Positions 12,001-23,499 of a stretch of DNA of 64,000 nt are shown here, in pieces (position 1 is the stretch's first letter; every line of letters starts with the position of its first letter). The stretch comes from Rhododendron vialii. Its lineage: Eukaryota; Streptophyta; Magnoliopsida; Ericales; Ericaceae. The stretch is from assembly GCF_030253575.1 (NCBI RefSeq), contig NC_080557.1, positions 44,468,501 through 44,532,500 of the forward strand, read 5' to 3'. A program made the translations under genes and the position numbers. Under the pieces are notes generated by a model. That model had not been told where the DNA came from. It did no database searches and was given only the letters and a program-made list of their open reading frames with translations.

Positions 12001-14809
12001 TTTTCGGCAAGACGAAATGTAAAACAATTGGTTATTATGCTCCAAGAAATGTTTTCGCATAGACAATTTGGAAAATAATTGGTCACTTTAATGGATGTTA
12101 TCGAACTACATTGCGGTTTTGTAATCTATAAAGCCCAGTTAAGATTATGCGGCGTATCATGTTCTATACCCCTTCCTGTTGTCCATACCGAATCGACCTG
12201 CATTCTAGGCTTTGATTACTCCTTTCTGCACTTCACATAATTTAACCAGGAAAAAAAGAGAAAGAATTACTGTATCAACCAAAAATGGAAGAAGAAACAA
12301 ACCAGTAGAAACTGAAGAACTTACGGTCAGCCATCTACACCGCAGTGCCACATCCCGAACTGTCTTGTCTTTTAACTGCATTGCAACTTTTGCATAGCGA
12401 ACAATGTTGTGTTCTGAGGCAAATCTGCAAAGGAAGCATTGCCAAATCATGAATACGGACCTCGCTTGCATTACCTCAACGAGAATTCCAAAGAACTTCT
12501 AAGAGTATGACAAGGGAAGGTTTTAACAGTGTACTGGCAATGTCATATCCTTCTAGTAAACATAAAACTAGGTAGTATAATCATAACAACTTATTTTGAA
12601 TTTTTGTTGTGCTTAAAAATTAAGGTTAACGTCCTGAATATACCTTACGAAGAATAGTTTTGTACAATTTTCAATCTAGAATCAAATTCCTTCATGTATA
12701 TTTAACCAAAGGTTACTTTACAACATCATGTCAGCAGATGATTATCATCAACCCATTGAGCAGACACACAATATAGAATCGTAGCTTGGAAGATTAAACT
12801 TGGATATTATTTGGTAGTGATATTGTTTCATTACCTGACAATAGAACTCATTCATGGTTAATGTTATAGAACAGCAGCCGGAGAGTGAACTGGTTATGAA
12901 GCCCTCCGGAAAGTTAAATTAGGTACACAAATGGCAAGAGACCACCGGAGATGGAAGTGCAAGAGTTGAAGCGGTCCAATGGTCCGTTTGATTAGAACGA
13001 AAAATGATAGAAAATGAAAAAAATAATCCTTTTTTGCGTTTGATTGGCGTGAAAAAAGTAGAAAGCGCTAGAAAGTAAATGTTCTTGTACAGCCCATTTA
13101 AGCATGATTACATAACACAAAAAAGTTTTATTTTCTAGGGTTTCCCATAATTTTTCCTTTCCTATCATAATCCAGAATCTATGTAACAAGTAAGTTAGTA
13201 ACTATGAATATTTTCTTGCAAGATTCTTACAAAACATTTTATTTTAATCAAACGCGTGGAAGAAAATAAATTTTCTTCTCACTTTACTTTCTCCCATTTT
13301 CACTATCTAGCATAACCATTTTTTCTAATCTAACGGCCCCATGGAAAGATATATCATATGTCTAGAGAGAGGAAGAGATTTACAGGAAAGAACCAGAGTC
13401 TCTAGAAGTGCTGGAGGAGAAGGACATTGTGTTTACCAGCATGGAAGTGGTGACCTCCTGTTTTCAAGAAGTCAAGTCTTCAAGGCCTACTCACCTCAAT
13501 GCGCATTGTCACTTTGTCTTGTAGAGAGAAGTATATTAGGACAGACAACAAAGTAGATGTATCGTGGAATAGACAATGCAACAAAGCCAAGAAGGGAGAG
13601 AACTTCGACACGACTCACTTCTGAGAGTATAATGGAAGTTTGCGACAAGGGTGAATCGACATGATTGCAGCAAAGAATTGATCTGACTCAAAGAGCTTGT
13701 ACCGGCGGCGCAGAAAGGATGGATCTATGACCCTAATTTTTCTTCTCGAATTCGCTCCTCATGATATTGGGAACCCATACCATACAAGGGTTTGATTTTA
13801 GAACAACAAGCAATGTTCATAATGTTGGGACAAGTACGGTGGCTAGGATCATATTGGCATGGGACCCACAAACTCAGAAAAAGGTGTCTTCATAGTTCTT
13901 TGCTTGGTCTGGTAGATGGTTAGTGCCCTAGGGGCACCATAACGTGGTGTCCCAGACCCCTCCACCACCATATATTGATGTGGGTTCCAAGACAAAGTAC
14001 ATGGGCCCCACATCAATGTCTGGTGTTGAAGGAGCTTGGCACCACGTGAGTCATGTGACGGTGCCCCAGGGCACCAAATAATTGCTTGATGGTGAGATAA
14101 GCGCTTGTATCAGGCTATCAGCACTTGGAGAAGGGTGAAAGGACAATTACAGTAACAGGCTCCTTGCAGCCGGTTGGAGAGTTCCTTTGGCCTTTCATTT
14201 GAATGTTTACCCCAAGGATTTTGCTGCTTGTAGTTGCTCTGTTCATCTTGGTTACCAGGTTTTGTTCCTGGCTTGATTCCTGATCGTAAAGGGCTAGTCC
14301 CTAATTGATTGTGGTTTGTTTCCTTAATAAGAAATCAATATATCCACACACAAAAAACGGTGAAAACCAAAAAATAACTATGAAACTGAATATACACAAA
14401 CCCCAGCCAAGATCCAAGATTCTTATAATTACAAACCATAATTCACAATTCAGCAGAAAGAACACCAAGGAATAACATTGGTGTTAAACAATCCCCATGT
14501 ATACCTAAATATGCGTGTATATAAAAACACATATACATACATATATACATATACACGTATACATACGTATATATAGAGAGAGAGAGAGAGAGGGGTAGGT
14601 AAAATTACTGACGTGGTGAGCAACTCCTCCAAGAGGGACTGCTCGTCGGCAGTCCATTCGACGGCGAGGCCGGGGTTGTGGCGGAGCGCGGCCTGGGTGG
14701 GCCCCACGACGGCGTTGTCGTGGGGCACGGAACAGCCGTTACTGGCGGCGCCATTCGCGTGGCCTGAGGCTTCTTGATTGTTCCCCGACGGATGCGCGCT
14801 CGCAGCCAT
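6045..14809 (-). CDS. DUF3755 / SANT-like nuclear protein (7 exons)
   Basis: Minus-strand exons, 5' to 3': 14613-14809, 12325-12424, 10797-10862, 9766-9883, 7931-8013, 7781-7842, 6045-6156. They join to 738 nt, 245 aa. All introns are GT-AG. An Ala/Gly/Asn-rich N-terminus precedes a SANT/Myb-like segment (about residues 45-100) containing VEWTADEQSLLEELL, NIVRYAKVAMQLKDKTVRD and ALRCRW. A Lys/Arg-rich linker (about 100-125), a TGQLLEENAQALDQI helix and a C-terminal MKHMPPLPVNLNEELA motif follow. This order matches plant DUF3755 proteins (At3g07565-like, recalled). The biochemical role is not established; the basic linker and SANT fold suggest a nuclear function. It is divergent from PEX13, 2.96 kb away. 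The long introns host several MITEs. Confidence 0.88.
6911..7112. mobile_element. MITE with GGTGTTGTGCA ends (copy 1) in DUF3755 intron 6
   Basis: The left end GGTGTTGTGCAATGAGGTG is mirrored by the right end CACCACTGCACAACACC. Internally there is a second palindrome around CGGATCTCATCTC / GAGATGAGATCCG. The same structure recurs at about 27125-27328 and, more divergent, at about 62445-62612. It contains open frames that are only a by-product of its GC content. Confidence 0.65.
10006..10170. repeat. Imperfect tandem duplication in DUF3755 intron 3
   Basis: About 10006-10072 and 10098-10170 share GTGAGC, AGAATGCA, AGGGCA and a perfect GGAAGCTTGAAAGGCCA at the end of each copy. This looks like a local tandem duplication that has diverged. 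Confidence 0.45.
11134..11773. mobile_element. Non-autonomous hAT element, 8-bp TSD, in DUF3755 intron 2
   Basis: The 640-bp element starts CAAGGTTTTAAAAGGCG and ends CGCCTCTGAAAACTTTG, 17-bp imperfect terminal inverted repeats. It is flanked by an identical 8-bp duplication GTTAGTTT at 11126-11133 and 11774-11781, the hallmark of hAT insertion. Both subterminal regions are rich in AGGCG/CGCCT and in ACGCCT motifs, which could be transposase-binding repeats. The interior has no transposase. Confidence 0.85.
13918..14085. mobile_element. Palindromic MITE-like repeat in DUF3755 intron 1
   Basis: The left arm TTAGTGCCCTAGGGGCACC is mirrored by the right arm GGTGCCCCAGGGCACCAAA. Inner blocks CACGTGGTG/CACCACGTG and a GTGGGCCC-type palindrome also face each other. 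I did not find a clean target duplication. Confidence 0.45.
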
Positions 14810-14931
14810 CCCAATTGCTTTCCTTGTCACCGTGATATCTCTCTCTCTCAACAATTTTCTCTTTATATGTGTGTAGGTTTTCTGAATTTCGGATATAGAT
14901 ACAGGAATAATAGCTATGCCACCGAGATATT

Positions 14932-14932
<1 letters not shown>

Positions 14933-14962
<30 letters not shown>
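14933..14962. repeat. (GA)n microsatellite upstream of the DUF3755 start
   Basis: A 30-base GA run about 125 bases upstream of the DUF3755 ATG; on the coding strand it is a CT tract in the presumed 5' leader or core promoter. A second GA run at about 14575-14592 lies just inside intron 1. Confidence 0.8.
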
Positions 14963-14965
<3 letters not shown>

Positions 14966-15251
14966 TAAAAAAATGTACGGGACGACGTGGAGGATCTTCT
15001 GACTTCTGCCAGTTGCCCGTGTGAGATCGGCCCCTTAAGCAGTAATTTTCTTTCCATTTCGGGAAAAAATTCGATTAGAAAATTTATTTTCACACTCTTT
15101 TTTTTTTTTTTTTAGCAAAAAAGAATGTATGCACTTTCAATGAATACTTGAAAAACAAAAAATGAACTTTGGATATCAAAAATAGAAATGTGAAAATCAC
15201 TCCCCTTCTTTTATCATGGTTTTAATCTTTTTATTAATCACTCTAATAATA

Positions 15252-15596
15252 CTCGCTCCGTTCCTACATGATAGTCTACTTTTACTATTTCGGAGCTTTC
15301 GAAAAAATGTTTATATTTTTATATTCAATATAGATATTATTTGATAGATTTTGATTAGTTATAGGAAATTGATTTTAGTACTCCAAAAATTAATGGAGGG
15401 GCTCCAAAATGATGTCGTTTTGTGTATTAACACGGTTCAATTTTGGAGCCCCTCTATCAATTTTTTGAGTGCCAAAATCACAATCCTTAGTAATATTAGA
15501 AAATATCAAAATTGTTTAATACCCAAAAAATTATGAGATATAGACAATTTTGTAAGCGTGTGTCGAAAAATGACCTTTATTTCAGAACAGATAGAG
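15252..15596. mobile_element. Degenerate Stowaway MITE
   Basis: The left end CTCGCTCCGTTCCTACA and the reverse complement of the right end, CTCTATCTGTTCTGAAA, match the CTCCCTCCGTTCC type of Stowaway terminus. A TA dinucleotide flanks both sides (15250-15251 and 15597-15598). The 345-bp size is in range. Stowaways are Tc1/mariner derivatives. Confidence 0.7.
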
Positions 15597-15873
15597 TAAA
15601 AGAAATCTTTATTAACCACAATAAATATTGCCACTTGAATAATGGCATAAAAAGGAGTATATTATAAACTATACTAAGATAACTTTAATTGGTTAGTGAT
15701 CACTCCACATTGAAGTATCACTCCATTTTCCATATGTTTAAAAAAAAACACAAACACACACACCACTAAGTGGTTTAGGTAAAGTAGTAATAAAAGTTAA
15801 GTACACTATAGCTGATCCCCTCCTCCACTTTTTTTGGCTTATAAAAAGTTAAAGTGCATTATAGTTTCAATTA

Positions 15874-16044
15874 GAGAATAAATTTTTTACACCGGCGGTG
15901 TAAACATTTGTTTCCTTCAAATCAATTGCATTGCGGCACGTCGCCATATTTTATTAATTGAGACCACTATTTTGACACGTGTCGCAATGCAATTAATTTG
16001 GAGGAAACAAATGTTTACACCGGCGGTGTAAAGAATTTATTCTC
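15874..16044. mobile_element. 171-bp palindromic Mutator-like MITE, 9-bp TSD
   Basis: The element starts GAGAATAAATT and ends AATTTATTCTC, with arms of roughly 65-70 bp that pair almost throughout, including TTTACACCGGCGGTGTAAAC. It is flanked by the perfect 9-bp duplication TTTCAATTA at 15865-15873 and 16045-16053. A 9-bp duplication with long inverted repeats points to the Mutator superfamily. It sits between the divergent DUF3755 and PEX13 genes. Confidence 0.88.
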
Positions 16045-16425
16045 TTTCAATTATCGTTTTTATAAAGTTTACTTCACATTGTTCATTTTAAAAAGAAGAA
16101 TCGTAAAAGTATAAAAATATAGATCAAAGTTCATAATAGATTGAGCTTTTTGTAACTTTGGTAGTATATATTTTTAATTATTCAAGACGAGATCAATGAT
16201 GTGATAAAAATTTAGGGAAAAAAACTTAATACAAAATTGATTAAAAAAAAAACTAAAATTGCCGTGCCATGCAAAAGGGAGGACACTCCCACATGGCGTA
16301 CGGAATCCATAGTTGGGCTTGTGCTGGACCATACTGGGGCCGGATAGCGGGCCTTAAACTGAGTTCATTGCACTGGGTTTCAATTAGGCCTAATGTCGGA
16401 CCAGTCCAAAACTTATGGCTCCACT

Positions 16426-16984
16426 TAGGGCTGCAAACGAGCCGAGCCGAGCCGAGTTTTACGGTGTTCAAGCTTGTTTATTAAGTTTTTAACGAACACG
16501 AGCTCGAGCTCGAGCTCAGTGAAAACTTAACGAGTCGAGCTCGAGCCGAGCAGGCCTTGGCTTGACTCGAGCTCGAGCTTGTTCACGAGCCTTAACGAAC
16601 CAACGAAAAATGTATATATATCCTCACATAAGCCTAATACAACCAAAAATATTTTGATTGTGAAGGTATATATCTTTCATTTTACTATGGAGCGGGGGTG
16701 TATTGGTGTGCATGTGCTCTCGTTTCCCTTGGTTTACTAGAAAGTGAAAACGGAAAAAACAAATTATGAAATAAAAATAAAAATCTTAAACTTAAGTATA
16801 TATACCTCGGCTCGCGAGCCGACTCGAGCCGAGCTTATCCTAGCTCGAGCTCGGCTCGTTTACAAAACGAGCTGAAAAAATCGGCTCGAGCTTGTTCGTT
16901 TAACTTCCGAGCCGAGCTTGAACGAGCCACTAACGAGTCGAGCTGCGAGCCGCTCGCGAGCGGCTCGGTTCGTTTGCAGCCTTA
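16426..16984. mobile_element. hAT MITE with CGAGCTCGAGC subterminal repeats, 8-bp TSD
   Basis: Ends TAGGGCTGCAAACGA and TTCGTTTGCAGCCTTA are inverted repeats, and GCTCCACT is duplicated exactly at 16418-16425 and 16985-16992. Both subterminal zones (about 100-180 bp) are packed with GAGCCGAGC and CGAGCTCGAG motifs, while the middle is AT-rich and non-coding. A decayed fragment of a similar element is seen at about 50893-50940. Confidence 0.9.
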
Positions 16985-17166
16985 GCTCCACTTCGGCCAG
17001 TTCCGTTAACGTTCTTATTTTTAAGTCCTTATTTTTCACTTTACGAGATCGATCATTCTCACGCAATACATATCTTTTAATTCAAATAAATACTTATTTT
17101 CCTTAACAAAACGAAGTCTTCGTATAAAATAAGTATTTATTTCGCTTAGCGGGACGACGCCTTTAT

Positions 17167-17417
17167 ATCTAAGGCTTAGTTTGGCATTATAAGTCAAATG
17201 AATTATTATTTTTATATTTATTTAAATTTATTTCACATTTATTAGTTTTTCGTTGACTTTTCAAGGATTATTATTTTGTCACTATGAGAGGAATCTAAAA
17301 AGTTAAAAATTACAATTGAAATCTAATATTTTTTTTAATAAAAACGAAAATAAGATAATAAGCTAAATTTTTCGCCTTTATTCAAAAAATTAAATTTCAA
17401 ATCAGACCCGAATCTTA
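17167..17417. repeat. AT-rich MITE-like repeat (family copy A)
   Basis: It begins GGCTTAGTTTGGCATT after TAA and shares CACATTTATTAGTTTTT, a GAGAGGAATC-AAAAAG motif and a TTATTCAAAAAATT end with copies at about 21470-21710 and 27440-27812. Ends are weak here, so the boundaries are approximate. It abuts the Tourist element that follows. Confidence 0.4.
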
Positions 17418-17586
17418 GGCTCTGTTTGGAACCCAAGGAAAGGAAATGAAAATTAAAAATTTTTCCCTTTCATTGTTTAGTTTGAAGAAAAAGAGTGAAG
17501 AAAATAAGGATTCAAGAGTAGTGAATAGTATACTTTTCCTCTCATTTATTTTTCTTCCTTTTCCTTTCATTTCCATGGGTTCAGCC
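17418..17586. mobile_element. Tourist-like MITE (copy 1), TTA target duplication
   Basis: It starts GGCTCTGTTTGGAACCCA and ends CCATGGGTTCAGCC, flanked by TTA at 17415-17417 and 17587-17589. The GGCTCTGTTTGG terminus and 3-bp duplication fit PIF/Harbinger (Tourist). The right end lacks a few bases of the terminal repeat. A sister copy lies at 43571-43746. It is about 180 bp upstream of the PEX13 ATG. Confidence 0.75.
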
Positions 17587-17766
17587 TTAGCGGACATTTC
17601 GAGGAAAATAGAAAATAGAATCGTGTAGTTTCCGCAGGTTTTTTTCAAGTGGAAAAAAAAAGTGGGGATAATCCGCGGGGTTTGAGCGGTTTCTCTATCT
17701 TTTCCTGGTGGGTACTTCTGGGACGGCAGGGATTTGGGTCTCTCTCTCTATCTCTCTCTCAAAGCC

Positions 17767-20700
17767 ATGGCGTCTAATACTCAACCACCAGGTACGTGCC
17801 CTTCATCCGATGGATATTTCCTGCCGTCTTCACTGTTACAGTGATCGGAGTTAAATCTGATTCATTGATGTTATTGACCCGAAGAAGCTTTTTGGTTTGA
17901 TCAGGGCTTCGATGGATAATTGTTGGGTAGGGTTTAGATTGTTGAATTCGGTTACTTCGATATATGCGGTGACAAATTTAGGGCTTTTAGCCATCCTCCC
18001 GCTTTTTATGCGTTCTGATTGCTGTGACAACTGAGGAAAGAAAGGATGTTGAGGTTGTTTTATATAGAGTTTTTGTTTTAACCATCTGCGTTCGCTTAAA
18101 GACAATCTGAGATGTACAAGTATCAAGTTTCTTTGTTCCCTGGCCATTTGAAATATTTTTTTGTAGCAATTAGTTGACTGGACTTGGTTTGTTTGGATTT
18201 AGAATTTCAAGAAAGAGTTTTCCTCCAGTTTTCTGCGTAGCAGCATGCGCGTTCTTGTGACCTGGTTTGGTGTTCTTGTATGTGCCCATGCCCAATTTAT
18301 TTATTGCTCTTCTGCTTTTAACAAGCCCTGATTTAAGCTTCAGAGGCTGGATACTTGTGCTATGACTGAAGTTTTTGTTGTTTCATATACGTTATCAGAA
18401 GCATCTAATAGAGATGTAGATTGAACCATGTTACGAGCTTGGGGTGAGCTGTGTATTAGAATGAGACGGCAATGGTTAATAGAGGTGTGAAAGCCTCGGA
18501 ATTTGACAAAAAATCATATCTCCCGGGAAGAAGGTTTTATTTGTTTGCTATGAGTTCATCTTGTTTATGATTGGTTTTCGGGAAAATATATTTTTAGATT
18601 TAGTTGCACTGTGGAGTACAAGGATCAAAAGCTTATTTGATTATTTAGGAAGCTATGGGTGATTTTCTTTGGTTATGATTTTTCATCTGTGGAGTGGACA
18701 GCTGATGTTAATTTACTGTGTAATCTTATTGTGAAGTTTCAAAGAAATTAATGATTGTGAGATCATTCCCACCGAGGAGAAATCAAGTTGGAATGTTGGA
18801 TAGTTCTTGTCATCCCGTGGGTTTCTATTTAGCTTAGCATGAGAACCTGCTAATTTAGCGTGTACTCTCTCTCACTTTCTAAAGAGGAAGTTATTTTACC
18901 ATTCTTTTACTTTATTTCCATTGTTTTGTTGTGAAATGATGTGCTCTATTTGAGATATATAATGTGTTCAGTACATGTAAACGATGTTGCCGTTGATTTA
19001 TCTTAATTTACCTCCTATTTATTCCTATCTTGCAGCTAATAGTCCACCCCCAAAACCTTGGGAACAAGCTGGGTCCTCGTCTGGTCCTACACCTTTCAAG
19101 CCCCCCTCTCCAGGCAGTACAAGTGACGTGGTTGAGGCTTCTGGAACAGCAAAACCCGGTGAAATCGTTTCTACAGCTGATAGGAATACACCTGCCAATA
19201 GAAATGCACTTGGAAGACCAGTACCTGCAAGGCCCTGGGAACAGCAGACATACGGGAGCACTTATGGAGGTAATTCTTTCCTTATAATTTGGTGCTATTC
19301 GTCTTGTTTAGTGGGAGTTTGTCAGTTTTATTTGAAATTTATCACATAGGCTCTAGAAGTCCAGATAACGGGATGCATGTTGCGCATTGTCTCATTTGTG
19401 CTTATTAAGATGTCTTCAAGTGTTGGCACTTCATACATTTCCCCTTTGTTTCATTGGTGGCTATTATCCGTATGATTGACAATAGAATCAACAGGCCTCA
19501 AGTTTACTCTTGTAGATCATGAAAGTTTTCACAACAAAAGAATAAGGTGTACCAATTAAAAAAGTAGGAAGGGTTTTTAGAGTCTTTTGGGCCAATATCA
19601 GAATAAAGTAAGGTAGAAAAGAAAGATGTTGAGACTATGGATTGGTGGAAAATATTCATTGTAATGCCAAACTGCCATTTTGTGTTGTCTGACGAGTCTA
19701 TTGTTTGGCCTTGCCAAATGCAGGTTATGGCACAGGTACGAATTATAACTCTGGTTATGGCTCAGGAATGTATGGTTCATATGGTGGTGGGTTAGGAGGG
19801 TCATACGGTGGAGGAATGTACGGAAACAGCATGTATCGAGGAGGTTATGGTGGAGGTGGGCTATATGGAGGGTCTGGTATGTATGGCGGGGGAATGTACA
19901 ATGGTGGTCTTGGAGGCCCTATGGGTGGTTATGGGATGGGCATGGGGGGTCCACCATATGGAAATCAGGATCCTAATAATCCGTTTGGCGCTCCGCCATC
20001 TCCTCCGGGGTTTTGGGTATCCTTCCTGCGGGTGGTAAGTCAAATTTAATCTTTTTGTTGTCCTTCCTTTTGGCATTCCTAAGAGATACAGTCACACAAA
20101 GGAAAGGTGTTGGCAACTTGATGTGGATTGACTGCTTCTTTTGATTTTTATTTTTTTATTGGTGCATTACGACGATGATGAAGAACAATATGTTAACATT
20201 TTATCTAGCTGTAAGGTATGCAGCTGGTAGATATATGGCATGCAAGGATACAAGTCTGATGGTCCTAGTTTTTGTAATGATCCAATTGTTGTTCTTTATA
20301 CAGGTGTCTGATATCTTCTCTGGTTGATATTTTTAGTTGTAAAAGAGCATGGAGAATTCAGGCAGGATCAATAGATTTGTTGTTTCTCATCAAAAGAATG
20401 AAATAAAAGGCCACTATATATGAGGATGAGAAATACAAATTTACTAGATTTGGATTAGGTTTTCCAAGTCTGAATGACTTGTGCATTATCGGTCCTTGTC
20501 TTGATTGCCAACATTTTTAATGGAAGTAATTCTGTGGTTACTACCCTGAGACAGCATCATGGTTTAGAATACGATGATACTAACTTCTCTTCGTTGTGAT
20601 GGTTGGTTCTCATAATTTAAGCTCTTGACCACTTTAGTTGGGTAACTATTGGATATCCAGGAAAAGATAATTTTCGAGAAGGCTGGTTGTTTGCTTTAAT

Positions 20701-22022
20701 TTATCCACCCTAGTTTTGGCACTTTTCAATCGACACACGCTTTACTGTTTATTGGCTTCTGTTAGTAAATAGTAACAACTAACAAGGGATCCTGGTATTG
20801 CCAATTTCAATCGTCACTCTGTTTTATATAGTCATTTTACCGGCACATATGAACTAGTATAGTAGGGCACTATTTCACATGAACACTATTTTTATTCATC
20901 CATATTTATCTTGCTTTTCTATGTTCTATAGATTTGTATTTTATTTAATTTAAGATAAATCTTAAATAGTATGGAAATGCATGCATTTTTGCAGATGGAA
21001 GGGGTGGTAACCTTCTTTGGCCGGGTTGCAATACTGATAGACCAGAATACGCAGGCATTCCACATGTTTATTACCGCCCTTCTTCAGGTACTTTTGTTTA
21101 GGTGTATCCTTGATGAGTTACTTGGAAGATGAAATTGTAGAATCACCTCCTGAAATGTATAACTTAACAATCGCACTTTTGGCAAACATGCTTTCATCAC
21201 GGGTATCTATAATCTGACCGCCAGCGGTAGAACCAGGAATTTTTGAAATCGGGGAGCAAAATCTTTTTGTAGAAACATACAGGAGGAAAATTTCCTATTT
21301 GGCAGTTCAGAGGAGTTAATTTCCAAAAGTTTGGGAAAAAAAAATAACAAGGGTGAACTGTTGAACAACTAAAACTAAAGGTCAGAGTAAATTTTCCAAA
21401 AGTTCACTGGTGGCAAATCAAAGATTTTGTAAATTCTGTCTGGCACTTCTGTGTGTTTCACTTGGCTTTTTGGGCTTTTTTGGTTTTTTGTCCTTATTCA
21501 AAAAAAAATTCACATTTGTTAGTTTTGACTTTTGCGTCCAACTTTTGTGAATTATTTGTTCGTCTCGTCGAGAGGAATCGAAAAAGAAAAATTTATGACT
21601 TTTACCCAAATATTATTTTGGGAAATATCCAGGATAAAGCCCAAAAAGCTAACAAATATGAAAAGAATTTGAATAAGGACACAGCCCAAAAATCCCATAA
21701 AAACTTTATAGGAAAGATGAAGTTTAACAACTCATTGGGTTCAATCAACTCCACATGGATAAAAAATGGTACGGTCACTTGATGATTTGTGGAACCATTT
21801 GTGCAGCTTTTGGATAGATCAGGGTTACTATATGGAGAGCTTGCTAGATTTGTGTTGAGACTGCTGGGGATTAGAACAAAGCCTAAAAGGGTTCAGCCGC
21901 CTGGGTCTGATTTACCCGCTGGCCCTCACAATCCCCATGGAGGGCAAAACTACATCGAAGGACCCAAGGCAGCTCCAAGTGGTGCGTGGGATGGTGTATG
22001 GGGAGATAATGCTGGCAAGTGA
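17767..22022 (+). CDS. PEX13: Peroxin-13, peroxisomal docking protein (5 exons)
   Basis: Exons 17767-17791, 19036-19269, 19724-20034, 20995-21087 and 21807-22022 join to 879 nt, 292 aa, ending TGA. PEX13 is an integral peroxisomal membrane protein that helps form the matrix-protein import site with PEX14 and the PTS receptors. The N-terminus has PPPKPWEQ and a second RPWEQQ; residues about 87-170 are a Gly/Tyr/Met-rich low-complexity stretch; then QDPNNPFG, PPGFWVSFLRV, FFGRVAILIDQNTQAFHMF and GLLYGELARFVLRLLGI. These match plant PEX13 (At3g07560, recalled), which lacks the C-terminal SH3 domain of yeast and animals. A CT tract directly precedes the ATG. Intron 4 contains an AT-rich MITE-like repeat. 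Confidence 0.93.
21470..21710. repeat. AT-rich MITE-like repeat (family copy B) in PEX13 intron 4
   Basis: It shares TTATTCAAAAAAAAATTCACA, TTGTTAGTTTTGACTTTTG and GAGAGGAATCGAAAAAG with copies at 17167-17417 and 27440-27812, and its left side faces an inverted counterpart near 21635-21700 (GCTAACAAATATG, AAGGACACAGCC). Boundaries are approximate. Confidence 0.4.
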
Positions 22023-23003
22023 TTTCACCTTGTATTCATATGCTGGAGGAACCCTTGAAAATTGGGGGAAATCTGCTTGAAGTTAAAGAGATACAGATGG
22101 AGATCCATGCTGCCATTGCAAATTCAGACTGGATCCGCGCTCGAAGAATTCTGGATCACATGAATAAACGAAACCTCTCTCTCTCTCTCTCTCAAGAACT
22201 ACAGTGTTGTATGTGCTCTAGGTTTTTTGTTTTTTGTTTTTTTTTTTATCGTAAGAGTATATGTTCTTTAGTTTTGCTTGTGCTGTTTGTGCTAAAGCAC
22301 TCACAACGCAAATAAAAGGGAGAAATGGTAATGTAGTTGGAATTGTTGTCAGCTATTAATACTGTTGGAGTGGTGTTCTTCTCAGTGAATAATGGAGTTG
22401 GGATTGCGGTGAGGTATTTATATTTCACAAAAGGTGTGGTATTATTATTCCTGTTTCTGGATGGATTGTTTTGTTTCTTTCCCGGCATACCAAAGCCCTA
22501 TTTGTTGCTTGGAAATGACCAGGAAAATGATCGTTAAGGGAGAGAGAAAAGGAAACTTGTGTCTAGTAAATAAAAACAAAGAGACTGATCTCCATGGTAT
22601 CAAATAGTAAGAGTAAGAGGCTGCATAAATCAATCTTCTTTTTCTATATTCAGTATAGATTTCTTTTGCAAATTTATCGCAAATCTTTAACTATCGTGAT
22701 GCTCTTAGTGCATCTTCTGTCGATAATTTGAAATTTATCATCAGAAATTAAATTTGCTATTTCACTTTACAATCTGAAGAACAAAAACTAGACAGTGCAT
22801 TCTACCATACTTAACAAAGTGTGTACTTCAACAAACCTTCCAAATATCGAACAACCTTTATCCGGCGCTTAAAGAATGTTACCCATATGTTAAATTCAAA
22901 GAGAGAGAAAAAAAGAATTGAAGAGTAAGTTGCGTTTGAAAGGTCTGCTTGAAATGCTTTTAAATACCTTTTTCACGCCGTCATAACATTGCAAATTAGG
23001 AAT
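22023..23003. other. PEX13 3' region and AT-rich spacer
   Basis: Sequence after the PEX13 stop to about 22.3 kb is probably 3' UTR, with a short CT run near 22176-22194. Beyond that I see only AT-rich, non-coding sequence. Confidence 0.45.
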
Positions 23004-23297
23004 TGTTAGGATCGAAACACATACGCACACGATTCACGAGTATAAAACGGTAAAAAAATCGACACAGCAATATACGTGGTTTCCAAAAACCGGGTACGTC
23101 TACGGGAGCGAGAGAGCAGTCTTTTTATTGATGATTACAGTACATAGGGTTTTACAATAGAGCATATTTATATCTCCTCTATTCCTGCCCTAATAACACC
23201 GTACCACTCGCTCCACTCCACTCCACTTCGCTCGCAACCGGCCCTTATTATAGAACTTCTCGGTACCTCTCACATATATTAGCCACAAGTTCCAACA
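23004..23297 (-). mobile_element. Solo LTR, probably Copia type, 5-bp TSD
   Basis: On the minus strand it begins TGTTGGAACTTGTGG and ends GATCCTAACA, so it has TG...CA ends with a TGTT/AACA inverted repeat. The 5-bp GGAAT is duplicated at 22999-23003 and 23298-23302. Internal features such as CATCAATAAAAAG followed by a C/T-rich stretch resemble the R-U5 part of plant Copia LTRs. There is no adjacent internal region, so it is a solo LTR left by LTR-LTR recombination. Confidence 0.85.
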
Positions 23298-23499
23298 GGA
23301 ATGAAAGAGAATAATTTATTCTTTCTTTCTTTTTTCTTTAAAAATTTGAGAGAATAAGTTCATCCAAGTAGCAGAAAGTTGGACGATGAATATATAGATA
23401 GCAGGATATCTACCTGAAGTAGATGTTCTTTGTGAACTTATGTTGGTTAATCAATAATCATGCATCTCAACAGAGTAAAAAAGTTGGTAGGATCTTAAA

